Assembly: GCF_016906535.1 (NCBI RefSeq)
Contig: NC_057377.1
Span: 1,302,001-1,366,000, forward strand
Length of the DNA: 64,000 bases
Source of the DNA: Rhizoctonia solani
Lineage: Eukaryota; Basidiomycota; Agaricomycetes; Cantharellales; Ceratobasidiaceae
Reading direction: 5' to 3'
A program made the translations under genes and the position numbers. The notes beneath the pieces were generated by a model that saw nothing but the letters and a program-made list of their open reading frames with translations, was not told the origin of the DNA and searched no databases. Of the stretch, positions 22,952-33,948 are shown piece after piece; position 1 is the first letter of the stretch; every line of letters starts with the position of its first letter.

Positions 22952-23771
22952 ATTTCAACTCTTGTTCGTGTCCCAGTCAAAATATTGGATTAAAATAATT
23001 CAGAATTGTAGACTAACACATTCCAGTTAGCTGTTTATATGACTGTGATGGGTATGCCTTCAAACACCATAGTGCTATTTATTTATACCCAGTCCTCGAT
23101 ATCGCTGATTTAAAGTATTCCGGATCAGGCTATATAGCTTCGGGAGCGAAGATCGATACCGCATGTAGTCCAAATTAAAATTCAAAATGCCTCCAAAGCA
23201 TCCAAGCACCACGGGTAGTAATCATACATAATCAAGATCGTAGCCAGAAAGCCAAATTAATTGAGAATCAATTATGATTCTCACGGTTGCATGGGTTTGA
23301 TTAATTCTGAGTTGTCGCTGCTCCAGATCAGGCATGCATGCGTGGGTGCGTGAATTACCAAACAAGGTTCCTGTGATATATCCTTCACAGAGAAGCTGGG
23401 GACACTGATCTATCATGGTAGTACTATGTTCGTGTTCCAAGGGTCATAATTCGACAGGCTCTGAAGGTCTCAATTGATAGCAATCGTTTCTTTCGTATTG
23501 TATTGGGCCAATATCTCGAATGGAATTAGGTGAGTAGAAGGCCCTTCATATAACTTGACTTATTATCAACTAAAGTCTAGCGCATTCGAGGTATTATTGT
23601 TGGCGCATTGCTTGCCCGATACCTACTTGCTTCGCTGTCTGATCCAAGTTAATTTCGTATTTCGCAGCACTCTTAAATGGCGAATCATCAGCAATAAGTC
23701 TAGCAATCAGATCTTCTTGTCCCTCGGCAATAAACTAAGTCTTAGTACGTGAGCTACATCATGGATGTCGA
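22952..23771. other. Intergenic stretch without recognised gene
   Basis: AT-rich DNA between the cyclin B promoter and the amine oxidase remnant. Short frames only; no motif or RNA gene seen. Confidence 0.55.
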
Positions 23772-24465
23772 CTAAAATATGTGGGCACGTACAATTTCGT
23801 ACAGGCTATGGAACGCGCTACTCAACGCGCCAACAAGCCAGCTGGTAGGCGCGTAGAAGTTAGATCGTGCGGTAGAGTGCACTATAACTGCGGCCTACGA
23901 ATGGCGTACACTGGTTGCCTCACCCGCAAAATGTAGCAATCCAAAAATGGGCGTGGTCACATGGGAGTAGAGTTCAGTGAACTGACTGGGTCCAAAGAAT
24001 GCATACCCGCCTAATATCTTTGTTAGATACGGGCTCAAGCTCGAGTTTGGCCGGGAGCCTACCACTCGAAAATTCGGAGGTACCCCAATTCCAAGCATGA
24101 TGACCAATTAAAACTCCCAGTAAGACATCATAATCAATGCCTCCTGTCGTTGGGTCTCTAATATCGTGCATTTTGGCAAGGTCACAAAGTATTTTGGTGA
24201 GGGGGCAAGGGTGAACCTCACCTTCCTCAACCATAGACCCTATGTGAGCCGCATCTTGGCCCCAAGCACGGTCTGCAATCAAAATAGCCGAAGAGCCACC
24301 AATCCCATAAGACGGGTAGATCACAGAATGTATTGGCCGATTAGTTGTAGATTTCCCTCCAAGTTGTTTGTTGGGCAACCTTTCCCACCAGCGCTCTGTA
24401 AATTTGATTGCAATCTTGACGGAGCCGATGTATCTGAGGCTCATGGGTGCGGTTTCGGTAGGCCA
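23772..24465 (-). pseudogene. 5'-truncated flavin amine oxidase (C-terminal exons only)
   Basis: Three exons with intact splice sites encode the C-terminal part of a fungal L-amino-acid/amine oxidase: MSLRYIGSVKIAIKFTERWW, VIYPSYGIGGSS, GHHAWNWGTSEFSSG, then AFFGPSQFTELYSHV and LHFAGEATSVRHSWLVGAL, the last being the FAD-contacting C-terminal motif. The N-terminal Rossmann GxGxxG part, about 300 residues in relatives, is missing: the Rab5 gene begins only 384 bp upstream on the same strand. A weak exon-like piece (STYDQIVTAITSL, about 24730-24770) may be the last trace of the next exon. The remnant cannot bind FAD as a normal enzyme would, so it is most likely a pseudogene. Confidence 0.72.
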
Positions 24466-24848
24466 CTGAGATTGAGCTTAGATGTATCAACCAGACTGAG
24501 ACACGGCTGGGTACTGGCTAATTTCTGAGCCACACCTGCCAGCTCCCAAGTTCCTAAGAAAGCGAGAATCAGAATGAATAATTTGTGGTTGAGAAATCAG
24601 AGCCAAACTGAAGGAGAAAGATTGGATGAGAGTTAATAGGACCTCTTCCGTCTTTCGGCAAAGTTGCCTTTCTGGCTCAGTTGACAACAAACAGAACCTA
24701 CTTACAGCATGCCATCCCAGTTTCATTACCGTCAATGAAGTAATAGCAGTCACTATTTGGTCATAGGTAGATACAAAAATATGCCATACAGTCCATGTCC
24801 CCTCTATCCTGGGCTTCCTAGTGTTAAATTCGTTCGAGCCATCGTCAA

Positions 24849-25881
24849 TTAGCAGTTGCATGCTTCCCCTTGGCCTGTTCCACCCTGGCCCTTGTTGAGA
24901 TCCACGCCACGCTTCGCACTGGATGCAGCAGCTCGCGCTGACGCAGGAGGTGACGCAGTAAGAGGAAGTTTTTGGGCTGTTACCACATATGCTAAGTTAC
25001 GGTTGTGTATATGACTTAAACCGAGCTCACCAATCGAAGTAAATACTTCTTGAACACCTTCCCCGGACTTTGCACTAGTCTCTCCCCACATCAATCCCTC
25101 TTCATCAGCATATTTCTTTGCCTCCTAAGAGTGACCCAAGAACACATCAGTCTGGATCACGGCTGCTGACGTGATATGAAACATCACTACCTCTTGAGTA
25201 ACCTGCCTACGAGCAGCCAAATCAGACTTATTCCCACACAGTGCGATAACGATGGATGGGTCAGCCTGTCGCTGGAGTTCACGGATCCAAGTCTTGGCCT
25301 TGTCCAAAGATGCCTAGGTACGGATGGTTTGAATGTGTGAGTAATTTGGGACGGTGCTCTTCAACAAACCTGTTGCGTTATATCGTAGACAACAACTGCG
25401 CAGTGTGCGTTGCGATAATACATGGGTGCCTACTCCGCAATGACATCATTAAGCGCCAGTTAGGAAATACCCGAGTTTAGGACGGTGGGTGAGCCTACCA
25501 GCGACTGTAATTCAAGAGCCACATTAGCGTTGCCATGATTAGCTTTAAATAGTACTTTACCTTGTACCGTTCCTGGCCAGCTGTATCCCTTGAGTACTGA
25601 CTTAGCCCGTATTCCAAGCATCATTAAAAGCGCCCACCATATCTCAAACTTGACCACAGTTTGATCCTCAAGTGCGACAGTTTGGGTTAGGAAAGCAGCT
25701 CCGATAGTACTTTCCCTGAATTCCTCGTAATTTCCTACGGTTTTGGGTGGCCACCCATTAGCTTAACTCGGCACGCATCTTGACGAAAAGGCATACCTTT
25801 GACAAATCGGATAACCAGACTTGATTTGCCCACTGCTGACTCTCCTAGAAGAACAAGTTTATACTGAAGCTGACGAGACAT
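24849..25881 (-). CDS. Rab5/Vps21-type endosomal small GTPase
   Basis: Eight exons give 206 aa. All G-motifs are present: GESAVGKS (13-20), [11 protein letters not shown] in switch [12 protein letters not shown] (62-72), NKSD (120-123) and ETSAK (148-152). The C terminus ends CNC, a double-geranylgeranylation signal. The switch I and [11 protein letters not shown] strings are typical of Rab5/Ypt51, which controls homotypic early-endosome fusion and vacuolar sorting. Exon 4 is only six nucleotides (25499-25504, coding Ser-Leu) and is needed to keep the invariant switch II sequence. The coding start is the only ATG that yields a complete P-loop. The gene ends 384 bp before the amine oxidase remnant. 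Confidence 0.94.
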
Positions 25882-25992
25882 ACTCAAGTAGGTTTAAAAA
25901 ACGTAAATTAAAGTCGGCAGGTGGTGGTTGGTGTAATCAAAGCCTCGACCACGGTTCCGAGGGGATGCTGGGGCAGTGAACAGGTGGTGCCT

Positions 25993-26006
25993 ATATCACG
26001 TGATAT
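25993..26006. promoter_or_regulatory. 14-bp palindrome ATATCACGTGATAT
   Basis: A perfect palindrome centred on the E-box CACGTG, 112 bp upstream of the Rab5 start. TCACGTGA is the preferred Cbf1-type bHLH site in fungi. Assignment to the Rab5 gene is inferred from distance. Confidence 0.5.
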
Positions 26007-26491
26007 TTGCTCCCGGTTGGCTTTGTCTCCTTGCTATCGTCCGCCTCTATCACCAAGTGCTGCAACTGGACCGCCCGAGTTAATTTACCTTATAGGAGTC
26101 TACCTATCAGCCATTGAATGGAGAGATGTATATTTAAGTACCAAATCGCTCGTGGGAGTTCTTGAGTCTTATGCCGTCATTGTAACAATGGTCTTCCAAA
26201 TCTAGTTTCCTCATGGTTTGCGAGGCCGCAACCAATAATTTATACCGACACAATAAAAAAGAATAGATCAAAGAAGGAGATATATGAGTATATCATCAAC
26301 GACAATCTAAGTTTATATAGTCTTCGTAGTTTCTCAGGATCGTATTCACCCAAAAGTGGTTTGCCTTAAGCTTGAGGGTCCAATGATAGATACAGAATAA
26401 ATATAGATAATAACATAGGTAAAGCAGTAAAGATAGAAGGTGACATATTTTGTTACATGTATATTAAAATCAAAACTAAAAAAGACAATGC

Positions 26492-27109
26492 TTAAATTCG
26501 GTAGGGAAGAGTTGAACCATCCGGGCGTGGCCAGGGGGTTCGAGTCAGGTTGAGTAGGTATTTAACATCCGAGTAGTCGATCAGCCCCATGTTGCAGAGG
26601 AAGCCAGCAAAATTGATGCAAAACCGGTTTGAGTCGAAGGGAGGGATGGTATACAAATAGGTTTCCTTCCATTCGATACTCTTGATGATTTTGAGGAGTT
26701 CGGAATGAAAAAAGTGCTCGTATGGCTTGGCTTTGTTCGGTTTAACCGGCCATTCCTCTATCTTATACTGTTTCACCGTCCATTGGTCTCCTTCCGGGTC
26801 AGGAGTCGGGTGCAGTAATATGTGAACCCCCTTGACTCGACCGTCGGTAGTATATTCCGGCCCACAGTAAATAACCCGCGTTTCTCTGGTGGTTTTATTG
26901 CTCTCGTGGATCAACATAAACCACTCATTGAAGTTACGGTGGTTCCAATCGCGAGGGGGGCTCTTCCTATAGTCAAGAGCACAAAAGGTCACGAAATTGA
27001 ATGACCATAGGTCCTTTGAGATAAATCTGTGGGCATCCTTATCCCAAGTGGTGAAAGTCGTATTTGGAATGTTGGTTACAATTTTGATGCGACCAGCGGG
27101 AACGTTCAT
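26492..27109 (-). CDS. Unknown 205-aa protein, single exon
   Basis: An uninterrupted frame of 206 codons starting MNVPAGRIKIVTN and ending TLPYRI. I do not recognise the family. The protein is rich in Trp, Tyr and Phe (for example NHRNFNEWFMLIHES, WPVKPNKAKPYEHFFHSELL) and looks globular and soluble, without signal peptide or membrane segment. It stands alone, with >600 bp of AT-rich DNA on each side. Lack of introns in a window where almost all genes have several is notable: it could be a lineage-specific or expanded family member. Composition and length argue against a chance frame. Confidence 0.6.
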   Translation of the reverse strand: MNVPAGRIKIVTNIPNTTFTTWDKDAHRFISKDLWSFNFVTFCALDYRKSPPRDWNHRNFNEWFMLIHESNKTTRETRVIYCGPEYTTDGRVKGVHILLHPTPDPEGDQWTVKQYKIEEWPVKPNKAKPYEHFFHSELLKIIKSIEWKETYLYTIPPFDSNRFCINFAGFLCNMGLIDYSDVKYLLNLTRTPWPRPDGSTLPYRI

Positions 27110-28122
27110 CGTGGTGGGTGCGTGCGTTTATAAGTGGTAGTGTATGTGCAAATCAAAGATCCAGGTACCTATATGCAAGTTGAAAGGAAGGAGTAGGTCA
27201 TTATGCACTTCATACAGCACTGAGAGCCTTATATATAACTCAAGTCTAAGATAGAGCGACTCGTATCGCGCCTGGTCTAGTACTGAACCAAGGTAGCACA
27301 TAGAAGACTATAGCATATAATTGACTCTGGACCCGTTGGGGTCGTTGGTATAGGCGTATTCACCGGTATAGAGTTATAGGTCAGCTGGTCAGCTGAGTAT
27401 ACGCGTCGTCATAATCGCGCATGGGACCGGGCCAAGCCAATGCGTATAGCATAGTAAACATATTGAACATTGTTTTGCCTCATGTTATCGTTCCTGAATA
27501 GGTCTTGTGGCGGTCTCCTCTTTTTGAGCAGCACACAGGATCATTAATGTTAGGTCTATCTCCTCATTGTATATGCGGCTATCTGGCCACTCTTTCGTCC
27601 AAGACCTGACCAACTTTCCCATTGTCTGACAACTTGTACGTCTGCAGCCAGCGTGGCCATTAACTTTGTTGAGCTTGACCAGGCAAGGCTCAAATAAAGA
27701 CAACTAGTTGTCATACCTATTGTGCGTAGCGATGATTAATCCCCAGAGTTCGAATTAAGCGTAGGCAAGGTAGCTTGGTCACGGGCCGCGACCAAAAGCC
27801 AAAATATTGATTGGTCGTGGGCGCTTAGCTGGGACTTGGTTCCGGGGTCCGGGCCTAACGACTTGCTCTCAACCGTCATACATTGCTCACTGTTTAACCT
27901 TTGCTAGTTTTATTGTCCTTTGACGTGCCCCCACACAGCAAGATATCGATTGGCGAGTTGAGACGCCCTGCTGAACATTTGGCCTATTCTGCAAATATCT
28001 CGATCGCGCAAGTTCGAACAGAAAATTTGCTGTGAGGAACACAAGTCAACTTGTAGTCGTTACACCAGCATTTTAGGTCCCCTAAGTGTAATTTTCTAAG
28101 GGTTGCTGAGACTTTTGCAAGC
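27110..28122. other. Intergenic stretch upstream of the Mei2-like gene
   Basis: No supported gene. A 7-bp inverted repeat (CGACCAA ... TTGGTCG) is at about 27787-27817. The last few hundred bases are the likely promoter and leader of the Mei2-like gene. Confidence 0.5.
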
Positions 28123-30662
28123 ATGAACAACCGTCATCATCCATACGGAGGGTACGATACCGAGACCCGCGGACGTCGTGGTGGATCGCCCGCTTCTGAA
28201 AGATATTTTGATTCGGATGGAGGAGGAAGGGGTCGCGGTAGAGGAAGAGGCAGAGGCAGAGGAAGGGGTGGCCATAGCGGCCATACTGACCACGATAGTC
28301 CCTATGACGGCTCCTATAATGGTGGTTCCAGTGATCCATACTTTAATGGTCCTACGTCAGCTGGTTATCATGAGAACGGTTCCGGCCAAGGTGGATATGG
28401 TGATGACCGCGGCGGATACGGCGGAGGCTACGAAGGTACGCAACTTAAGATCACAACATTCCTTGCATTCGTTTCGTCAATTCGGAAGTACATCGTGAGA
28501 ACCGATCAAGGTCATTGAATCGTCGCGAAACGTTCGTCAGACATGTTTCCGAGCATTTGAGTCGACCTCACACCATTCCAGTTCTAGAATCTTCCCTCGA
28601 TATCCTCCATTCTTTAACATTTTAATCAAGATTTTTGATACTTACTATCCTATGTAGACTACGGCGATCGAAGAGGAAGGAGTCGTGGTCGTGGTCGCGG
28701 CGGGTTCCGTGGCGGCGATAGTCACGGTGACGATCGAGACTCTAGTCGTGGTGGTTATAGCGGCCGTGGCGGACGCCCGCCGAGGCCAGCCAGAGATGAC
28801 GCCGTTCATGACAGCCTTATTGAACAAAGAATCAAACGTGAGAGACCATGTCGCACACTCTTTATCCGGAATATCAAGGTCTGTTACCACCAACACGAGG
28901 CCGAAAAGTGCTGACAGGTCACTAGTATGAGACCGACAGCACAAGTGTAAGAAGGCAGTTTGAAGAGTTTGGTGAGATCAAAACATTCTTCGATTTGATC
29001 GCGAATCGAGGCATGGTGTTCGTGACATACGTGAGTTCCACACACACCGTGCGCCCTCGACGAATTTCTCAAACAGTTAAAACCAGTATGACGTACGCGC
29101 CGCTGAGCGTGCACGCGAAAGACTCCAAGATAGTGAGATATCCGGTCGCCCCATTGATGTTCATTACAGCCTCCCTCGTGGAGACGAACAAGCCGGTCGC
29201 TGTGAACGTGACAAAAACCAGGTGACATTGGTCTATTGTTATGAGTGTTGCATGTCACTTAAAGCTTCCCTAGGGAACACTACTCATCACCCTTCGTCAA
29301 TCGAATCAGACAGTAGACGACCACGAACTCCGACGTCTGTTCCAACGTTTCGGTGACGTAAAGCAGATTTTGCCCGCTGAAGGGCGCAATGAGTAAGTCA
29401 GTGACTTTAATCCTATTCACGATTACTTATCAACTTACAGCCAGCGGTTACTTGAAATGTATGATAGCCGAGTAAGTTGACACATCGTGTCTTGTGGCAC
29501 GGACTCATATTCTACAGGCAATGGAAACCGCACACGATCATCTTCAAGGACAACCGCTCCAGGATGGCATCATGGATATTGAATTTGCTTGGGACGTTCC
29601 AGAAACTCCCCTCCCCCCTGGTCCAGTTCCCGGGTCGAAGTATGTATAATATCTATTGTACGACCAGCCTGCTAACCATCGTTTTAGGCGGCAACTAGAA
29701 GAACGCGAATATGGCCGAGACCCAGATCCGCAACCTAGGGGACGCGGAAGAGGACGGGGTCGGGGTGGTTTTCGAGGCGAATACGAGGAGCGCGAGAGAG
29801 ACCGCAGTTGGGACCGGGATCGTCGGCGGTCCCGTAGTCCACGCGGTGACCGGGACCGGGATGGATATGGCTCCAGACGAGGAAGCCGGTTTGATTATGA
29901 GGAACCCCCTCGTGGTGGTCGAAATTACGGGTCTCCGCCCCCCAGAGATTCAGGATACACGGGAAGTGGAGGCCCAGGTGGATATGGTCCGATCAGCGCC
30001 GGTTCAGCTCCTGTGAGTTGAAGCAATGTCTCTCGTAGTTGAACAGTTCTGATTTCAGTCATCTTCGACAGCCTACCGATGACCGGTTAGAACAAGCCAA
30101 GAAAGTCCAGCAATTGCTAGCCGCACTCAAACAATCTCAGCCAGCGGGAGCACCCACCCCTCCACCTCAAGTGGCACCTCCCGCAAATAACCCACCTCCA
30201 CCAAATCCATATGCATATCCCCCATCTCTAATACCATCCTCGATGCCTCCATTCCCTCCTACAGGTTATTCTGCTCCTCCGCCGGGCTATCCGCCATATC
30301 CGCCTCCGCCGCCCAGCCAGCCAGTGGCGCAACCCAGCGCAGATCAATCCCCTGCATTACTCGCGAGTCTTCCGCCCAGTGTGTTGGCGCTATTACAGCA
30401 AGGGCCCACCGCACAAGCCTCTCCACCACCTGCCCAACCATCTCAGGGTATGTACGGAATTCCAGGGTATGGTGCATATGCTGCGCCCCCACAACAGCTG
30501 CCACCCCCACCTCATATGCCGCCCCCAAGCCAATCTCCCCCAGCGGCTGGGCAGACACCTCAAGCGATGCAGCGGCTGATGGCTCTTTTGGTAAGCATAC
30601 ACTTACTATTTAATGCTCCGGATAAATGCTAATTGTACTAGTCGGCGCATAAACGAGTGTAA
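28123..30662 (+). CDS. Mei2-like RNA-binding protein with RGG and Pro-rich tails
   Basis: About eight exons. The N terminus is Gly/Arg-rich (a GRGR run, RGRGRGGFRGG). RRM1 has RNP2 TLFIRNIK and RNP1 NRGMVFVTY, followed by YDVRAAERARERLQ and DVHYSLPRG, typical of the first Mei2 RRM. RRM2 has GTLLITL, DHELRRLFQRFGDVKQI and DIEFAWD. Next is an Arg/Ser/Asp-rich stretch and a Pro/Gln-rich segment (residues after HLRQPTDDRLEQAKKVQQLLAALKQS), ending MALLSAHKRV after a last intron. Mei2 proteins bind meiotic and non-coding RNAs; their key C-terminal RRM3 is absent here, so the job may be general mRNA binding. Coiled Gln/Leu helix after RRM2 might mediate partners. Confidence 0.82.
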
Positions 30663-31394
30663 ATATTTAACCTGACAAACCGACAAAAAGTACTGTGCAT
30701 CTGCATAACTTCGGAGGCACTACAGAATTCTCGTGTCCTTTGCTATTTATCGTTTCGTCCCTTTCTCGATTGGTTTATACATAGGCGGCTCTTATCGGGA
30801 AATTATCTTTTATTCGCCTTGAGTTTCCAGCTAGATTGTTTAAGCCCCTTTACCAGAATTTTTATATTCGGTTCCCAGAATAAATTACCAGATGTATTCG
30901 CCCCGGAAAACCTATTCATACATGATTATGTAGGCCTATATTGCGCGAATCGAGGGAATTGTATGGCTATTATGGTACTTTCTTCCATCTCTTACCGCCC
31001 CAGCCTACTAGTTTTCCAAAAATCTCGTCTCGGTTTGGGACAAATCGGAATACATCTTCGTGCTCCAGCCCTTCCTCAGTCAAATATCTCACTCTTAAGC
31101 CATCTTATTTGTTTGGGTCAACCGGATGCCCTGTCTTAAGACCAAACTGGGTACGTACTTGTGTGGCCCGTCTTTTTCACTCCTTGAACGCGTTCAAGCG
31201 AAACCTGTACGCGGGGCTTACTTGTCAAAAGGGGAGTGAATTTGATCCCTTCCGAGTCGAGATTTAGCATTCCGGGTGTCGCCTTGTGGTTAGCGGGTAC
31301 GGCTATGATATAATGTGAGTCTGGTGAGATGTTCCTGAGCTATACATGGAACCCACTTTGAGGGGCACCAATGCCTTGTAACGATTCGGTTGAA
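30663..31394. other. Intergenic stretch between convergent genes
   Basis: Short of the 3' UTRs of the converging Mei2-like and DUF3292-like genes I see nothing. Open frames of about 100 codons at 30819-31267 overlap each other in two frames and have no motif. Confidence 0.5.
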
Positions 31395-33665
31395 TCATCC
31401 TGACAGTCGACTTAGTCCTGCGTCTGAGCCTCCTACCAATACGCCTACCTTGTTGTTCCCCAATAGGTCTGTGGTACTGGCTTCGATACTACTCTTGAGC
31501 CTGGCCAACGTACCGACCTCTGCTGGCGACCCAGTATCAAGTGATACTGCCTCATTTCCAGTGGTTTTGATATCTCTTGCGGTTGCAGCTCGCTCGCTAT
31601 TGACTACGCTCTCCTTTTCTTCAGCCTCTCGGCGTATACTGCCCACGTCTTGATCGGGGTTTGAAACATTCCATTCTACTCCGCGAGCTGGGTTTTTTGT
31701 TGCGCTAGAGCTTGCGTTCATATTGGCAATAAACCTGCGCGCTCTGCCGTGTTCTCTGCCACCGCTAAGAGAAGCAGGCACAATGCTTTCACCTTTAGCT
31801 ACTCGAATGCTCATCAAGCTCATCGCATACTCCGCATCTGTGGGGACGTCAAAGAGAGGGGGAGGAATTCTACGGTAGCGGTTAGCTCAATTTGGGAATA
31901 TGTTGTCGGAAACACCCAGGACATACCGACTACGAGCCTCGGGGGGCATAGCCAATAGAACCGGGATAGCAAACCAATAAAAAAATCCAACCACGGCGTA
32001 CGTTGTCTTTGCAAGGATTTGTGCCGGGGTAAATGTGATGAACAGAAATACCACAGTCAAAACCAACGCGTATATGCGGGACGATTGTTCGCGACGCCAT
32101 AGCCATAAGCTACCAAAATACTTAATAATTAATAAAAGTTAAGTAGGAGTCCTAGTGACACGTACTTTCGTACTCGCTCGTGGAAGTCTGCTATATCTTC
32201 CATCATTTTCAAAGCAGAGGTTCGCCAATCTTCTTCCTCTAGTTGCTGCTGTAAGCCATCTTCCTCCTCGTCTTCCAAAGTCAGCCCCATTTGAGTTGCG
32301 GCATGACTTCCCGCGTCCTTGACTTTTTCTTTCCCTTTCTTACTCTTTCCTTTGATTATAGCTCTGGTCATCTTAAGCATCTCTCGCATTCCCATGTCGC
32401 CTCCTCCTTGGCCCATACCAGGCACACCCTTCGTACCAAAGAAGCTAGCTGCCGCGCCCTGGCTTTCTACCGCGTCACCTATTTCCTCCGCTCCGCGAGC
32501 TAATCGACGCCGTTCTCGCAGAGACTTCAGGCTGGGATATGGCATCACCCGACGTCTCATTAACGAGACCAAAAGTTTTCCGAACAGCGCAGGGAGCAAT
32601 AGATTAAAATACCAAAAAATCCACCAGATAGTACACACGCGCGCACTCCGGTTCCAGTCAGACCAGGTTGCAAGTCTAGTAAGATCGGCAAAGAAGGGGG
32701 CGTAGAACGGGTAAGTCCCAACGTAGATTCTTTGCCCTGCGAGCCGGAAAGTAGACAGTTTAAACTTGTGGGATGGAGGGACTGGCGTAATAGGCAATCT
32801 TTGCATTATCCAAGCTGCAACGCGAGCAGAAAGGTATGTGGGTGTAGGAGATAGGTGTAGGCGAGGTTGCGCTCCTACAGGTGAGGTTCGCCCAGGCGTT
32901 GTGGGAGGCGTATTCGTTGCGCTTTGTGCATCAGATGAGTAGAAGTATGTCCAAGGCTCGTCGATATCGGTTTCTGTATCCGAATCATCAACGCTATAAA
33001 CATCGACCTCCAGGCCTTGTTCGCCTTGGCCGCTCGAACGCAGCACAGCAGTCTTCCTGTGATTTCCACTGCTTACGGATGGCGCTATTGTGACTTCAGT
33101 CACAAGCTAAAGAGTCGGTCATGTAAGAAAGTAAGGTTGGCCAATCGAACAAGTCATATGCTCGCCTTGGAGAAGACAGTAAGGAAACGCTCAATCTCCT
33201 CATCATCATAGAGTCGTCTTAGTTGAGTGTCGGTCAACTCTTGTTCACCTTCGTCATCTTCGGATTCGGGTTCAATTCTGTCGGCATATCTTGAAGTGTA
33301 CACCGAAGCAAGGTCACTCTGCACATCCAATGGGTGTGTGGCCGTTTTGGGCTCTTGTGGTCCAGCAGAAGGATCTACTTTATCGGTTGATGTGGCTGGA
33401 ATCGGTTGCGTAGCTGGGGCTGCTCGGAGCGCCGCTACATACAATAGAAATTAACAATTCACAGACATTGAAACTCAATAAAAATTAATTACTTACCTTC
33501 CTGCGATGGTGAGGGAATTGTGACGTAATCCCTGGCGATATAAGGTTCTTGTTCCGGCGGCAGTGCTGGGGGCGAGCCTAAGCTTCCGGTTGGCCTGCCG
33601 CTGTCGCCTTTATTGCGCTTCACAGCGTCTTTGAGAGGCGCGATAAGTTTGCTTGGCGATGGCAT
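31395..33665 (-). CDS. Integral membrane protein resembling DUF3292
   Basis: Five exons. Residues 1-~150 are acidic and disordered (ESEDDEGEQELTDTQLRRLYDDEEIERFL). A central part with FRLAGQRIYVGTYPFYAPFF, DLTRLATWSDWNRSARVCT and membrane helix IWWIFWYFNLLLPALFGKLL is followed by a charged helical loop, two more helices (RIYALVLTVVFLFITFTPAQIL, TYAVVGFFYWFAIPVLL) and the motif FDVPTDAEYAMSLM. This layout fits the fungal DUF3292/GRAMD4-like group, whose function is unknown. I did not find a GRAM domain. The tail is Ser/Ala-rich. The first ATG (33665) was taken as start. Confidence 0.62.
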
Positions 33666-33948
33666 TGTCGGTCGATGCACTATTTTGTTATGCTCGTTCG
33701 AGCTTAAGTACTGGCACTAGCACTCGTCATGATTGCAGCACAACTAAACGGTGACGTCAGCTAATGTCCCTAGGTGGTGGCAGTGCTACAATAAATACAT
33801 ATATACGTGGTGGCTATATGCGCTCATAAATACTAACACTTGTATTCGCGGCGCTGTTATCGTTCAAGTGCTTGTTGGTACGACTTATAAATTTTAACGT
33901 GCGTCTAGCTACAGAACACTACAGCAATCGTCGCCTTACTCTTCGCGT

